Below, piece by piece: positions 1-10,430 of a stretch of 64,000 nucleotides of DNA (the first letter of the stretch is position 1; each line of letters starts with the position of its first letter). The stretch lies in contig JAQFVV010000017.1 in the NCBI GenBank assembly GCA_028023455.1, forward strand, positions 4,618,098 through 4,682,097. The letters are read 5' to 3'. Source of the stretch: Epiperipatus broadwayi (Eukaryota; Onychophora; Udeonychophora; Euonychophora; Peripatidae). A model generated the notes under the pieces. The model worked only from the letters and a program-made list of their open reading frames with translations. It had not been told where the DNA came from and did not search any database. The translations under genes were made by a program, and so were the position numbers.

Positions 1-480
1 GGCTGAAGAGTTGGAAGATGGAGAAGATTGAAACCTGTCCATTAAAGTTGGAAAATTTGCTATCTTAATATAAAGTGAGCACTGATTATATGTATATATG
101 GTGGAAGATGTTGATCTGAACCAACTGATAAGTGCTGGTTCACTACGAAATACATATATTGGAGATCATTTATCTTCAATATATATATATATATACAACA
201 AACCGCACACAAACTTCTTTATAAATCTTGATTTATCATATGAACTATTACAATGTACAAAAATATACTCCAATGTTTTGACTATATTCTTTTAGTCTTT
301 ATCAATGAACTTAAAACTCTTCTAGCAAACAATTTTTTAATCATTTATTTTGTGTATCGGACATATAGATGAGTAGATAACAGAAGAGAGCTTGAAAGTC
401 TGTGTTCAAGTGCTCTCTAATTAATATAAAATTCAGTATATACATTATACTTGTATTCAAATAATCAGCATATATACCTA
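1..480 (+). mobile_element. Family D retroelement fragment with decayed hammerhead and tRNA-like tail
   Basis: The first 180 bases match the other family D copies (2000-2100, 7020-7200), including a conserved 'cctgtccattaaag' block and the ribozyme block. The hammerhead lies at about 113-168. Stem I is gatct/agatc plus ccaa/ttgg, stem III is ata/tat, and GAAA is at 147-150, but the core reads CTGATAA (G8 changed to A), so it is probably inactive. An AT dinucleotide run follows at about 180-195. Bases 385-470 match the tRNA-like tail seen near 20430 (the gcttgaaagtctgtgttcaa block). The 5' end lies outside the window. It encodes no protein. Confidence 0.6.
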
Positions 481-1082
481 TCATGAGGTAGTCTATTACA
501 TGCTTGTGGCATGGCAATGATGACAGCATTAATAAAAATCTTAATATCATGTTTCTCCAAAGCTCTCACCATTTGACCTCGTGACTATCTAATATCTGTT
601 CAAATTTGAATTATGACAAAAAAATTAAAATCTTGTAAAATTTAATTTAAATGTTTATGAGAAAACAATGGCAAAGAATCATAAGCAATGACAAAATACT
701 TTATAGAGCATGATCTCAGAAGTAACGCTGCAAGATTCTTTTGAATTAGTAAACTTCATCAGACTTAGGAGACAATACCATTTAACAAAACTTCATTCAA
801 GTCATAACCATATAAAACATTAAAAATATATATAAAAAAACTGAATATATGTATGCTATACATTTAGTTGACTGCATAAAAGCAGATTCAACAACTAGAC
901 AATGAAACACTACAATCAAATAATAACATTTGATCATTATTATTATACTTTATCATTAACTGCCAACTTCTTAACAATTTGCATGCCTTAATTTAAGAAT
1001 TACATCTTAAAATCATAATGTGGCCTTTATATTATTAAGATAAACATGATTTTTTAACTTCTGCAGAGGAAAATTTTTCTTT
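481..1082. other. AT-rich stretch without recognised genes
   Basis: I read both strands and saw only short ORFs interrupted by stops, A/T runs and no clear repeat family or splice-bounded exon. Confidence 0.5.
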
Positions 1083-1341
1083 CTAAAATACTTCATCTTG
1101 TCTAATTGTAACCCTCCAATATATTCTAATCTCTGCTATACCTTCCCAATGGAAACAATCAACACTGCACTTCCTTGGAATGTCTTCGAGATAATCTATG
1201 TAAAGTAGATGGGATCTACCTTTCCCACAAGAACTATGCTCAAATTCACCATTAAACACCCTTTTAGCAAGTCTTGCAGTTTTCATTCATTTTATATGCC
1301 CAATCCACCGAAGGTGAGATGTTACAATAATGAATTTTATA
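1083..1341 (-). pseudogene. LINE ORF2 C-terminal fragment (part 1 of a split element)
   Basis: The minus strand encodes the tail typical of non-LTR retrotransposon polyproteins: an LRWIGHIK motif, then RLAKRVFNGEF, then a G-R-rich segment and WEGIA..R.YWR. This is the conserved region after the reverse transcriptase of CR1/RTE-like LINEs. There is one in-frame stop shortly after the IGHIK motif. The fragment continues into the RT remnant at 2267-3200 once the 925-bp insertion between them is removed. At the junction both pieces share the 15-bp sequence ataatgaattttata. It is inactive. Confidence 0.65.
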
Positions 1342-1440
1342 TGAGGTTTGAACTCAGACTTTCACATGAGCCTCAACCATCCATGCTATCTCATACCACT
1401 GATATACTTGATCACACACATGCCAAAAAAAAAACCCATT

Positions 1441-1492
1441 AATATTTGTATTTCATGTTAAACCAGTACTCAGCAGTTGGTCTAGATTATCA
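1441..1492 (-). ncRNA. Decayed hammerhead ribozyme (left arm of foldback D)
   Basis: Read on the minus strand: stem I side accaa, core CTGCTGA (A6 changed to C), loop TGGTTTA, then GAAA and a short A/T segment. Same layout as the intact copy at 7131-7190. The core change should abolish cleavage. Confidence 0.5.
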
Positions 1493-2045
1493 TCGCCATA
1501 CATATATACAATCAATGCTCAGCTTATATTAAGATAGCCAATCTTCATACTTTAATAGACAGGCTTCAAATCACTCCACCCCACAACTCTTCAGCTGTCC
1601 ATTTCATTGAAAATCTGCTAATGGAATGCTCAAGCCCACCTTAGTCTTTTCTATCCATGTTGACCACAAGTCAGTCTGACCCCTCATGTACAGGACATAA
1701 ACCATTTACACACATATACAAGGGATGGGAAGACCTTAAAGCACTATATTTTGAAAAAAAATTTTTTTTCTATTTTCAAGATATAGTGCTTTAAGGTCTG
1801 CCCATTCCTTGTATATGTATGTAAATAGATTGTCCTGTACATGAGGGGTCAGAGTGACTTGTGGTCAACATGGGTAGGATGAGAAGGTTGGCACTAAAGG
1901 GGGTTTTGAGTGTTCCATCATCAGATTTTCAATGAAATGTATGGCTGAAGAGTTGTGTGGTGGAGTGGTTTGAAGCCTGTCCATTAAAGTATGAAGATTG
2001 GCTATCTTAATATAAGCTGAGCTTTGATTGTATATATGTGTGGTG

Positions 2046-2104
2046 ATAATCCGGATCAACTGATGAGTGCTGGTTTAGCACAAAGTACGTATATTGATGA
2101 TTAT
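2046..2104 (+). ncRNA. Hammerhead ribozyme copy with covarying stem I but mutated GAAA
   Basis: Core CTGATGA at 2060-2066, stem II gtgc/gcac (2067-2070 with 2078-2081) around loop tggttta. GAAA has become AAAG (G12 to A), probably inactive. Stem I reads atcaa/ttgat here, against accaa/ttggt at 7144-7187, a compensatory pair change. The outer stem I helix aatc/gatt is also present. Confidence 0.6.
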
Positions 2105-2266
2105 TTATCTTTTCAACATGTATGTGATCTTAAGTGTATCAGCGGTACGATAGCGTGGATGGTTGAGGGTCGTGTGAAAGTCTGAGTTCAAACCCCCTAT
2201 ATATTACATATAGAAGTGCAGGTATGGAAAAGCTTGTACTGTAAGAAAAAAAATCATATTTTTAAG

Positions 2267-3200
2267 ATAATGAATTTTATAGCATCATATACAGCAAGTT
2301 GAAGAGCATATTGATTGGTTTTATGATGTTGCCATTGTATTTTAAATTTTTTTACAGAGCATCCGTAAATGAAACTTTTTTAAGATGTTTGTAATGCATT
2401 AATAGGATGTCCAAGACTCACTTCCATATAATAAATTAAAATAACAGTTCTATATATACCTAACTTGAATAGAATAATTATTTCCCTATAATGAAGTACT
2501 CTATTTTTCATTTGTTAACAGCAGCAGCCCATTGGAGTCTGTGCTATACCTTAACATCCAAATCCATTACACTACTTATAAAACTACCAAGATATTAAAA
2601 ATGGTTTATATCTTCAAGTTCATAAACATCAAAGCTAAAAGTTGCTGAGGAGGATTTTTCTTTCTTTGTGCTTGAAAAAGAATTTGATTTTTAAAAAATA
2701 TTAATTATTAAACCAGTCTTTAAATGTTATGCTCAAAACATCAAGAAGGTTCTGTAAATCATCCTTTGAATCTTCAAAAATTGCACATTATCAGCATACT
2801 GTAAATTTAGGACCCAAAAAGATTAAGTCCTTGTTTTTTGCTTTTAATTGATTCAAATTAAAAATTGCACAATCAAACCAATACTACATTTTGATTCCTG
2901 TTTCATTAAGCCACTTACAAACATTTTCAAAGACGATAGTCATAAAATTGAAAACAATACTGGAACAAGTATATGTTGTTGTTGTTTAAAACTAGTTTAA
3001 TCTCATATGTCTCAGATTTTTAACCTGTAATAATAATGCCTTTAACCATTCCACCATGTAGAAGCTGTATTATATGAATACATTTTGGTTGACAATCAAC
3101 TAATTGCAGACAATTCCACAGATATGATTAACTGAATCAAATGCCTTGATCAAATCAATAAAAGCAATACATAAATCACTTTTTTCCCAAAACTTTTCTT
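2267..3200 (-). pseudogene. LINE reverse transcriptase remnant (part 2 of split element)
   Basis: On the minus strand the fragment reads AFIDLIKAFDSVN at about 3127-3167. This is the RT motif with the first catalytic aspartates of the non-LTR type (xFxDxxKAFD). Further on are a degenerate palm region (a LQNLLDVL-like helix near 2750) and a segment resembling the RT C-terminal connector (RTVILI..., TNQYALQLAVYD, 2280-2480). Many stops and frameshifts. The polyprotein resumes at 1341 across the nested foldback. It is the same LINE type as 18050-20090. Confidence 0.65.
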
Positions 3201-3621
3201 ATATTTGCCTGGCAACAAAAGCAATTTAACAATCCTAAAATGTATTTTCATAACTTTCCTGGAAATGATCATTATATCAATATTTGATTAAGTTTATATA
3301 CATACTTATTAAATATAGTATCTTATGTGTGAATAAAAAGATGGATTCATATAAAATGGTAACTATTTCTCTATTCTCCATCATCAACAAATCTGAAATC
3401 TGACTTGAAATATAACATGTTAAAATTCTGTTGCAATAAATTTAGCTTTAGAAATTAAATCTCAGAACAGTCTTTTATTGTCTCAGTCTATAAAAACTCA
3501 AATGATTTATATTCTGTAAAAAAAAAAATTGATCAAACAAAAAAGTGGGCTAGATGCCAATTTAAAGGCAATGGATTAAAAGGTGGGAAGAAGAGTGCAT
3601 GTGCATTTTTGACAATATTAA
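3201..3621. other. AT-rich stretch, probable decayed LINE flank
   Basis: It lies just upstream (in LINE orientation) of the RT motif and may hold more of the same LINE, but I cannot align a convincing motif. Contains A runs near 3520. Confidence 0.3.
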
Positions 3622-3780
3622 TTTATAATTTCACATGATCACTATTTCTTATGCTTGCTCTTAACTGTTATTAAAACAGGCAAAACTCTCTATACGTATT
3701 GCCACTCAGTACAAGCCAGAGTAATCAATGGATGTCAAAAGACTTGTGCATAAAATCCCCATCTAGTGCCTACTCATCCA

Positions 3781-3828
3781 ATATCCCCAGACTAGTTTCT
3801 GGTTTGTGGCCTTCATCAGTGAGGAGCC
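3781..3828 (-). ncRNA. Hammerhead ribozyme motif (family A, left arm)
   Basis: Minus-strand order: stem I side tcctca, core CTGATGA, a stem II block aggccacaaacca, GAAAC, two-base loop TA, GTC, then tgggga pairing with tcctca (6 bp with one G.U). Stem III is A-U and C-G. Weak point: the first stem II pair is A.A and the ggc/acc pairing is imperfect in this copy. Confidence 0.6.
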
Positions 3829-4121
3829 TTGGATCTGAGAGCACTGCAGCTAGATCTTAGGATCTAATGCAACCCTCCAGCTGCCACCTTTTATCTCTAC
3901 TTAACTACAAAACTATGAGACTTAAATTGAAAACACTATAACATTTTCAATCCAAGCTCATCAGCTTATACAGTCATATAGGTCTGAACTCAGTTCAGTG
4001 CATATACATTTTGGTGTCTCAATTTAAGTCTCATAGTTTTGTAGTTAAGTAGAGATAAAAGGTGGCTGCTGGAGGGTTGTATTAGATCCTAAGATCTAGC
4101 TGCAGTGCTCTCAGATCCAAG

Positions 4122-4172
4122 GCTCCTCCTCACTGACGAAGGCCACAAGCCAGAAACTAGTCTGGAAATATT
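4122..4172 (+). ncRNA. Hammerhead ribozyme motif (family A, right arm)
   Basis: Core CTGACGA at 4133-4139, stem II ggc/gcc with an A.A mismatch at its base, GAAAC at 4153-4157, loop TA, GTC ending at 4162. The stem I 3' side is tggaaat rather than tggggat, so stem I is weaker than in other copies. Confidence 0.55.
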
Positions 4173-4297
4173 GGATGAGTAGACACTAGATGGGGATTTT
4201 ATGTACAAGTCTTCTGGCATCCATTGATTACCCTGGCTTGCACTGAATGGCAATACTTATAGAGAGTTTTGCCTGTTTTAATAATAGTTTATAATTT

Positions 4298-5242
4298 ATT
4301 ATATTTGATCATTTACAAAATTCACCTATAAAATGTTACTTATATTCAAAAAAAAAAAAAAGTTAAAATTCATTTTCTAAAATATTATAACTTATAATAA
4401 ATATTAGCTTGTAGTTTGTTTTTTTTTTTGTAAATAATTTTCAAATACATAAATAGATTTTAAAAATATATTTAAATAAAAGGCTAAACTTTAGAAAGCT
4501 GTAAAGTTAGCTTTGTTTATCAACAACAAAATTCCACTTTCATGTTTTTGAAAAACATTATTGATAAGCAATAGATTTGAGATAAGGTAAATTATGTAAA
4601 TATTTCAATGAATTTATCAATATAAAAATATTTTCTATGAGTTATTTTAAAAAATGTAACCAATTTTCGTTAGCAAAATTATAGAATTCTAGCAGCGGTT
4701 CTAAAACATTGAAAGGTTGTGAACTTTCTTATAAAAGATCTATTATGGCCCATCTATTTTAGCCTGTTACTTTTTAGTCATTAATTAAATAATTAACAAA
4801 AATAATAAGTGCCTTTTAATTTGTTCTTTTTAAATTTTTATTAATATAAATTATTGCATTTGTTTATAATTTTAATATAGTGACACAGATAATGCCATAT
4901 CTTTCATGGTTAACTATGTAGCTTTACACATGAGGCGAAACTGGTTAACAGTAATTATGAAGTTGGATAATAAAAAGTAATATTGTAATTCTTTTATTAA
5001 AAGGGATTATTAAAAAAAATTATAATATTTAAAAATAATAATGTAATAGGTAAGTAATTATTTGAAGTCATTTGATTTTCCTATTATCTTAAGCCATTTG
5101 AATTTTTATATTGATTTATCTTCTCCGACTTGCAGTTTCTACATGAATTTGGCCAAATACGACTGCAAATGCTGCCATGTTTCTGTATTCGATTTCTGAA
5201 GCCATTGGATTTTCAACGCAGACTGCCAATTTAAAATACACA
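4298..5242. other. AT-rich stretch without recognised genes
   Basis: Homopolymer A and T runs (near 4350, 4420, 5010) and no ORF of note on either strand. Confidence 0.5.
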
Positions 5243-5310
5243 CTTTTTTTTTTCATATATCAAATGCGTTGACCAGGGAGTGAAACCGGGCAAGCTGCTT
5301 GGATATTCTA
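5243..5310 (-). mobile_element. Truncated tRNA-derived SINE (family G)
   Basis: The minus strand reads the pol III B-box-like ggtttcactccc, then a caacgcatttga 3' block and a run of A. The same 3' block occurs in the longer SINE at 18623-18718. The A box side is missing here, so the copy is 5' truncated. Confidence 0.55.
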
Positions 5311-5563
5311 CATGAAGATTTATACAAAAATAATAGTTAACTAAAAGTTGAGAAATATTGCTAAGTAAACAAATATTAATTCATTTAAGTTTTTTTCATT
5401 AAATAATTTATTCTGCTTCCTATCCACATTTAAAAATGAATTTATTCACTCTGCCTCCTACTGAAAGAAGTTGTGGCATTCTTGCAAAAAAAAAGGAATA
5501 CTACCAGCTAGAATGCTGTGTCAAAGATCATCATGAAATAAGTCAATATGTCACTACAATTAA

Positions 5564-5766
5564 GTCGATCCTGATACTGAAGTCCACACTCAGATGGCAT
5601 TGAGCAAATATGGGGATCCACTAAATGGCGAAATAAATGACACAGAGGAACAACACAGCAGCATTTGAAGTTGTATTTGGCTGAATTCATTTTGAGACTG
5701 GACGTTGAAGACAACAATGTATTCCATTCACTTTTGGATGCAATTAAAATTTTGTGGTCTCAGGAA
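5564..5766 (+). pseudogene. Merlin-type (ISXO2/IS1016-like) DDE transposase C-terminal remnant
   Basis: The + strand encodes VDPDTEVHTQ, matching the (V)xPxTxxHTQ motif just before the last catalytic region of ISXO2-like transposases. After one frameshift near 5667 comes LYLAEFILRL..., matching the family's YLxEFxWR motif, then a FHSLLDAIKILW helix. The usual W of the motif is L. Only about the last third of a transposase is seen. I found no terminal repeats. GC content is higher than in the flanks. Family assignment is by motif recognition only. Confidence 0.55.
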
Positions 5767-5775
5767 TCTAAATTA

Positions 5776-6950
5776 TAGATATTTTGCCTATATATTTTTT
5801 AAAAAAAGATATAAAAATAAAATAAAATGCCCCCCAATAACTGTAAAGTATTTTACAATAAAGAATAAAATAATGTCGCTAATTTTTCTTATCAGAAAAT
5901 AAGATTTAAAGTTAGAAAAAAAAAAAAGGTACTTGAGATGAAATTTTTGTTGATATGTGTGTTTATAATATAATTAAGATAAATTAAGGAAAAATTAAGT
6001 TTAATTAAAGCATCTACATTTTGGTTTAAAGTGAAAAATAAGGAGATTAAAAGATTACGATTTATTTTAATTTTAAGACTGCATTTTTGTGTTTGGAGAC
6101 AAGAATAAGAAATGGTGATCATGTGATGTTTGAAGGTTTAAAAAGAAAGCAAGTAGTAATTAAATAATCTACCATAGTTTTTATTACAAAAACTTGATTA
6201 AGTAGATAATTATAGAGTATAAAATGTTTTCTTTTAATTAAATAGTAATTAAGATATCTCTGCTTAAGAAAAACAAAGAAATCGCTAAACTTATGGAAAA
6301 CAAAGAGGTCAATGAGAATGTATATAAGTGTGAAGTTCTTTAGAAATTCTCTCTGAACTCTTAGCTCTCAGAGCTATTGCTACTCACTCTAAAGCTGTAT
6401 GCTACTGAAGCCAACAATGTTTAGTGGGTAAGAAGTTGAAAAAGCCGCTAACTGCCTGAAGTCTACCTTGAATCCCATATTTCTTAACTAGAAATGCTAT
6501 TTTAATGACATTCCAATTAACAGTGTGACCAGAAAAATATGATAAAATAGCAAATACTGATGCAGTGACTTTCAATAATCAAAATTGTAAACCAAAGGAG
6601 GAAAAATTAAATCCTATCAAGAAAGCGTGTACGAGACATTTTACTTTTGCTTTGGACAACAAAAAAAAGGAATAAAAATAAATATATGTATATGCATTTG
6701 AGGGGAATTGATGTATTAACTATGAAGCATCACAAGTTGCTGAAAGGATTCCTGCAAAGATATGTTCATTCATGATTATATATGTGAGACTAGAGATCGG
6801 ATGTGGATTGAACTTGGAGAGACCTTCATCCCGCAGTGTATTGATAATGGTTAACGATAGTGATGATATGAATTTTTTTTTTTTTAAATTATAGACATAT
6901 TAAGAACATTATTTTTTGATGACCTCTGAATATATATATATATCTTTTCT
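5776..6950. other. AT-rich stretch; short family A terminal fragment at 6095-6135
   Basis: Bases 6095-6135 (aataagaaatggtgatcatgtgatg, read with gaps) match the outer edge of the family A foldbacks on the + strand. The rest shows no recognisable gene or repeat. Confidence 0.4.
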
Positions 6951-6954
6951 ACTT

Positions 6955-7300
6955 AACATGGGTAGGATGACAACCTTGGGACTAACGTGGGCTCTGGACA
7001 TTCCATCAGATTTTCAATGAAATGAAAGGCTGACGAGTTGTGGGTTGGAGTACTTTGAAGCCTGTCCCTTAAAGTATGAAGATTGGCTATCTTAATATAA
7101 AGCTGAACACTGATTGCATATATGTGTGGAGATGGTAATCTGGACCAACTGATGAGTGCTGATTTAGCATGAAATATGTATATTGGTGATTATTTATCTT
7201 TTCAACATGTGTGTGATCAGGTGGGTCAGCAATATGAGATGGCATGGAGAGCTGAGGGGCATGTAAAAGTCTGAGTTCGAATCTCACATACATTAGTTGT
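6955..7300 (+). mobile_element. Single-copy family D retroelement with intact-looking ribozyme and tRNA-like tail
   Basis: This is not a foldback but one plus-strand copy: leader (aacatgggtaggatga block), ribozyme (7131-7190), then a tRNA-like segment ending in a T-arm-like hairpin at 7272-7286 (tgag, loop ttcgaat, ctca). The B-box-like gagttcgaatctc supports descent from a tRNA and pol III transcription. About 345 bp and non-coding. It resembles known small retroelements that pair a pol III promoter with a hammerhead, such as schistosome SINE-like repeats, by architecture rather than by sequence. Confidence 0.7.
7131..7190 (+). ncRNA. Hammerhead ribozyme, intact core (family D)
   Basis: Type I layout. 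Core CTGATGA at 7149-7155; stem II gtgc/gcat (7156-7159 with 7167-7170, one G.U) around loop tgattta; GAAA at 7171-7174; stem III ata/tat (7174-7176 with 7179-7181) with a two-base loop. The predicted cleavage site follows A7182 (AUA). Stem I is accaa/ttggt (7144-7148 with 7183-7187) plus an outer aatc/gatt helix across an asymmetric internal loop, the arrangement used for loop-loop contacts in natural hammerheads. All invariant core bases are present. Confidence 0.8.
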
Positions 7301-8084
7301 ATATTATATATAATGCTATATTTATAACGTAAATTGATTGTATAGTAAAATGATTTTTTCTTTTAAACTGAATTAAAAGAAGCAACTTAAATTGCAGTTT
7401 AATTATCTTAACAAATCATTTTTAATTTGTTTTAGGAATATAGAAAAACCAAGATTCGCTCCTTTTATGTAATTAGTTTTAAAAATTAGTTTGGATTGAA
7501 AATATATTTAATTTAAAAAAAAAAAAATTCCTTTCAAATATACCGATATATTTTAAAAAAATCTAAGTCTTATTTAAATAAAAGATATTCTAAGATGTTG
7601 GATTATTATCCAATAATGGATTAGATAGTTGACTATTTCATTGAATTAGGTTCATAATTTTTAAAAAAAAAAAAGTCTGTAGATCTCAAAAAAGACGATT
7701 TCTTTGAATTGGTGTTAGTTTAAGGTCACGTGAAATCGTGGTACTTTAGACCTCGCCCTTCATATCTCACAATACCCTTGAAAAAAACAATACATATATA
7801 TATATTTAATCGATTTACTTTCTAATTATTAATTGTATGGTTAAGTTTCTGTTTATTCATTAATTAATGATATGAAAGTGAATGTAATTCAAAAGAATTA
7901 AATTAAGACAATAGTGTATGTTAAACTTACAGCATTTAATTTTTAATGGTGCTACATTCAAATACAAAATTTTTAAAAAAATGTTTCTTCATAAAATAAC
8001 ACGTAAAAGCAATACATGTTCTATCTTATATATAAAATACCTGTTTGTCCATAACGCTGTGACATCATATTCAAGTTAAACATT
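7301..8084. other. AT-rich stretch without recognised genes
   Basis: A and T runs near 7510 and 7665, and a short TA repeat near 7795. No family recognised. Confidence 0.45.
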
Positions 8085-8505
8085 TCTTTATTAGAAGGCA
8101 TATTTTTCAAGAATTCTTCCACCATTTTTAAAAAATTTTTGTAATACTTTCGTTTTTGGAACCAACAGATAACAATGGCCTTTCCGGCTGGGTTCATTTC
8201 TCACTTTTTTTTTATATAATCTTAAAATTATTTACATTAAAACTTTAAAAACAATTGTTAAAACAAGCAATTCATTTTCTTAATACTTTTATTTTTGTAA
8301 CATTTCTGAAAAAAAATATGTCAAGGATTGTTCTGCCATTATTTAAAATATTTTCATAATGCTTTCGTTTTTGAAACCAACAGGTAACGATGGCGCCTTT
8401 CAGTCCAGATACATTTCTCACTGTTATTTATATATATTAAATTGTTTGTCTAATTTACATTAAATCTTTAAAAAAATTTTGTTAAATCAACCAATTAAAA
8501 AAAAA
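8085..8505. repeat. Two diverged tandem copies of a ~235-bp unit
   Basis: The block around 8150-8205 (tttcgtttttggaaccaaca..., then a catttctcac block) recurs at 8363-8420 with similar flanks (accattttta / gccattattta upstream, aaattgtt downstream). The unit is about 230 bp and the copies are diverged. Function unknown; no coding potential. It may be part of a larger DNA transposon. Confidence 0.55.
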
Positions 8506-9844
8506 AAAAAGATGACCTTTCATAGGATGGATATGTCTGGTGGTTTTATAAATATAAAATTGAAATGTGGTGATGAAAGATATCTAGTGAAATGAAAACT
8601 GTATGCACATACGCCTGTATAGCTTCTGGGAAGGATCAAGACAACTTGGTTATCACAGCCTAAAGGAAAAATACTCTCGAATGTCGCAACATGACTTTAT
8701 TTCAAAAACAATTTGTTCTATGAATCCGACACCTTACTAAGCATGTCTTGATCACAACCAGAACATTCTTTTCTACACCACATCACTGCACTGAACATAC
8801 AAAGGAAAACTTTTGTTGCATACTTAAAACATTCATAATACAAATGCTGCATCAAATTTGCTTATATTCATCTGAAAAATTGACATTTTTAATTTTTTCA
8901 TCTCAAGATACCTCTAGGAAGTGTTTGTGGTACTCTAGGGTGCAATGAAACCCCTGTTGGAAATTGTTGGCCTAAGGAGTAGATAGTGTAGTTTTGTATA
9001 TGTTTACCAAAATGTACACTGGAAGTCTCTTTGGTAGACTAACTTTATTTTAGATATATATATGTGAGATCTATAAAGCTAATTGAATAAATGGGTTATA
9101 TTTATAGGTCAACAACTTGAAAGTTATATTCTTGATGTATTAAAAGCATGGGGTATTTTTTAATGGCGAGTAGTAATTGATCATGTGGTGATTACAAAGT
9201 TAACATTTTAATGTTGACCAGCAATAAACCTTGGGCATTTTAGAGGACTCATAATTATTAACATCTGTCCTGTATTTGCCTTTCCACATGTACTTATGAA
9301 ACATCAATTTAAAAAAAAATTAGAGTTGAGACTATTATAGAAATAACATTGCTGGTTGTTTAAATTTCATTAAATTGTAGATAAAAATAAGATCAATTTA
9401 AATTTTAAAAAAATTAATTTTAAGAGCATTAATAATCATTTATTGATTATGAATATTTCCTAATGAAGGTATGTTTCATTGTAAATAAAAAAAAGTTGTA
9501 CTAATAATTATGGTATTAAAAATCTGTAAATCATCAAAAATGGAAATTAATTAAATCTGTAAATTATTATTTTTTATTTATAAATATCAAAAATGGAAAT
9601 TCATGAAGTCCTTTATGCTGTTTTTTTTTTTCATATATATTATAATAAATAACAAAAATATCGTATACGTTTTAAAGGATTTTATTGTATTAAATGATTC
9701 AATGTTACATCATTTTTTTATTATAAATCATAGTTCGGAAGCAATAAAACCTGAAATAGTCTTACAATTAATAATATATAGAATTACCATCTATATTACA
9801 TATTTAATATTGAAATACGATGTATATACTTAACCTAGATGTAA
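8506..9844. other. AT-rich stretch without recognised genes
   Basis: Short ORFs only (for example 8748-8948 and 9603-9833), with composition like the surrounding non-coding DNA and no motif. Nothing supported. Confidence 0.45.
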
Positions 9845-9995
9845 TTAAAGGGGATTTAAACCCAGTCTTTCAAGCTTCCCACAATCATCCATTCTATCCA
9901 ACATAACTGATACACATGACCATATACAAGTGAAAAACATAAATGACCTCCAGTATATATATTTCATTATCTCCCATATATATATATATATATCC
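9845..9995 (-). mobile_element. Family D fragment (tRNA-like tail), minus strand
   Basis: The gggatttaaacccagtcttt block is the reverse complement of the tRNA-like tail seen near 385-420 and 20430. The piece ends in a TA-rich run where the ribozyme block would be. It directly abuts a minus-strand family A piece and then a plus-strand PLE. Confidence 0.5.
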
Positions 9996-10004
9996 AGTGA
10001 CACA

Positions 10005-10350
10005 CAGGCAAAACTCTCCATATAAGTAGCTCTACCTAGTGCAAGCCAGAATAATCAATGGATGCAGAAAAGTTTGTGCATAAAATCCCTATCTAGAGCC
10101 TACTCATCCAATATCCCCAGACTAGTTTCTGGCTTCTGGCCTTCATCAGTGAGGAGCCTTGGATCTGAGAGCACTACACCTAGATCTTAGGATCTAATGC
10201 AACCCTCCAGCAGCCACCTTTTATCTTATAAGCTAACTATAAAGCTTTGACTCCAAAATGAAAACAAAATAATGTTTTCAGTTCAAGCTCATTAGCTTGT
10301 ATAGTCATATAGATCTGAACTCAGTTCAGCATTCATACTTTTTGGTGTCT
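10005..10350 (-). mobile_element. Family A terminal segment upstream of a PLE, inverted
   Basis: Matches the left arm and spacer of the foldback at 3632-4287 nearly base for base (caggcaaaactctcc to the agatctgaactcagttcag block). Here no inverted right arm follows; instead a plus-strand PLE coding remnant begins. An inverted terminal segment in front of the body is a layout described for Penelope-type elements. Carries a hammerhead motif at 10111-10158. Confidence 0.65.
10111..10158 (-). ncRNA. Hammerhead ribozyme motif (family A)
   Basis: Minus strand: stem I side tcctca, core CTGATGA, stem II ggc/gcc with an A.A base mismatch and loop differing from the other copies, GAAAC, TA, GTC, then tgggga. 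All core bases are present and stem I is 6 bp. Confidence 0.65.
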
Positions 10351-10430
10351 GAGTATTTGAAATAATTATTGAAATATATATTAAAGATAATAATAAAAAT
10401 ATTAAAATAGACTGTAATCAATTAGATGAC

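Larger units (their letters stand above)
1342..2266. mobile_element. Foldback family D element (head-to-head inverted dimer) with 15-bp TSD
   Basis: Two arms of about 420 bp are inverted copies of each other. They meet near 1765 in an A/T-rich turn (cttaaagcactatatt facing its complement). Each arm carries, from centre outwards, a leader, a ribozyme block (1441-1492 on -, 2046-2104 on +) and a tRNA-like segment with a T-arm-like gagttcaaa block. Both 3' ends point outward. The element is flanked by a perfect 15-bp direct repeat, ataatgaattttata, at 1327-1341 and 2267-2281. Removing it rejoins a LINE reading frame. Inference: a retro-insertion that filled both sides of one staggered break. Confidence 0.8.
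3632..4287. mobile_element. Foldback family A element with two hammerhead motifs
   Basis: Inverted arms of about 268 bp (3663-3929 and 4020-4289) are nearly identical and separated by a 90-bp spacer. Each arm contains the aggcaaaactctc terminal block, a ribozyme block and a gatctaggatct block. The arms are head-to-head, with 3' ends outward. The 10-bp sequence tttataattt lies at both edges (3622-3631 and 4288-4297) and may be the target-site duplication. No coding capacity. Confidence 0.75.

Noticed and set aside
1-60. A second hammerhead-like order in family D (ctgaaga ... gaaac ct gtcc)
   Set aside because: No stem II can be paired between the two motifs in any of the four copies compared, so I do not call it a ribozyme.
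8020-8065. Helitron-like 5' end (ctatcttatatataaaatacctg)
   Set aside because: No matching 3' CTRR hairpin or helicase motif found.
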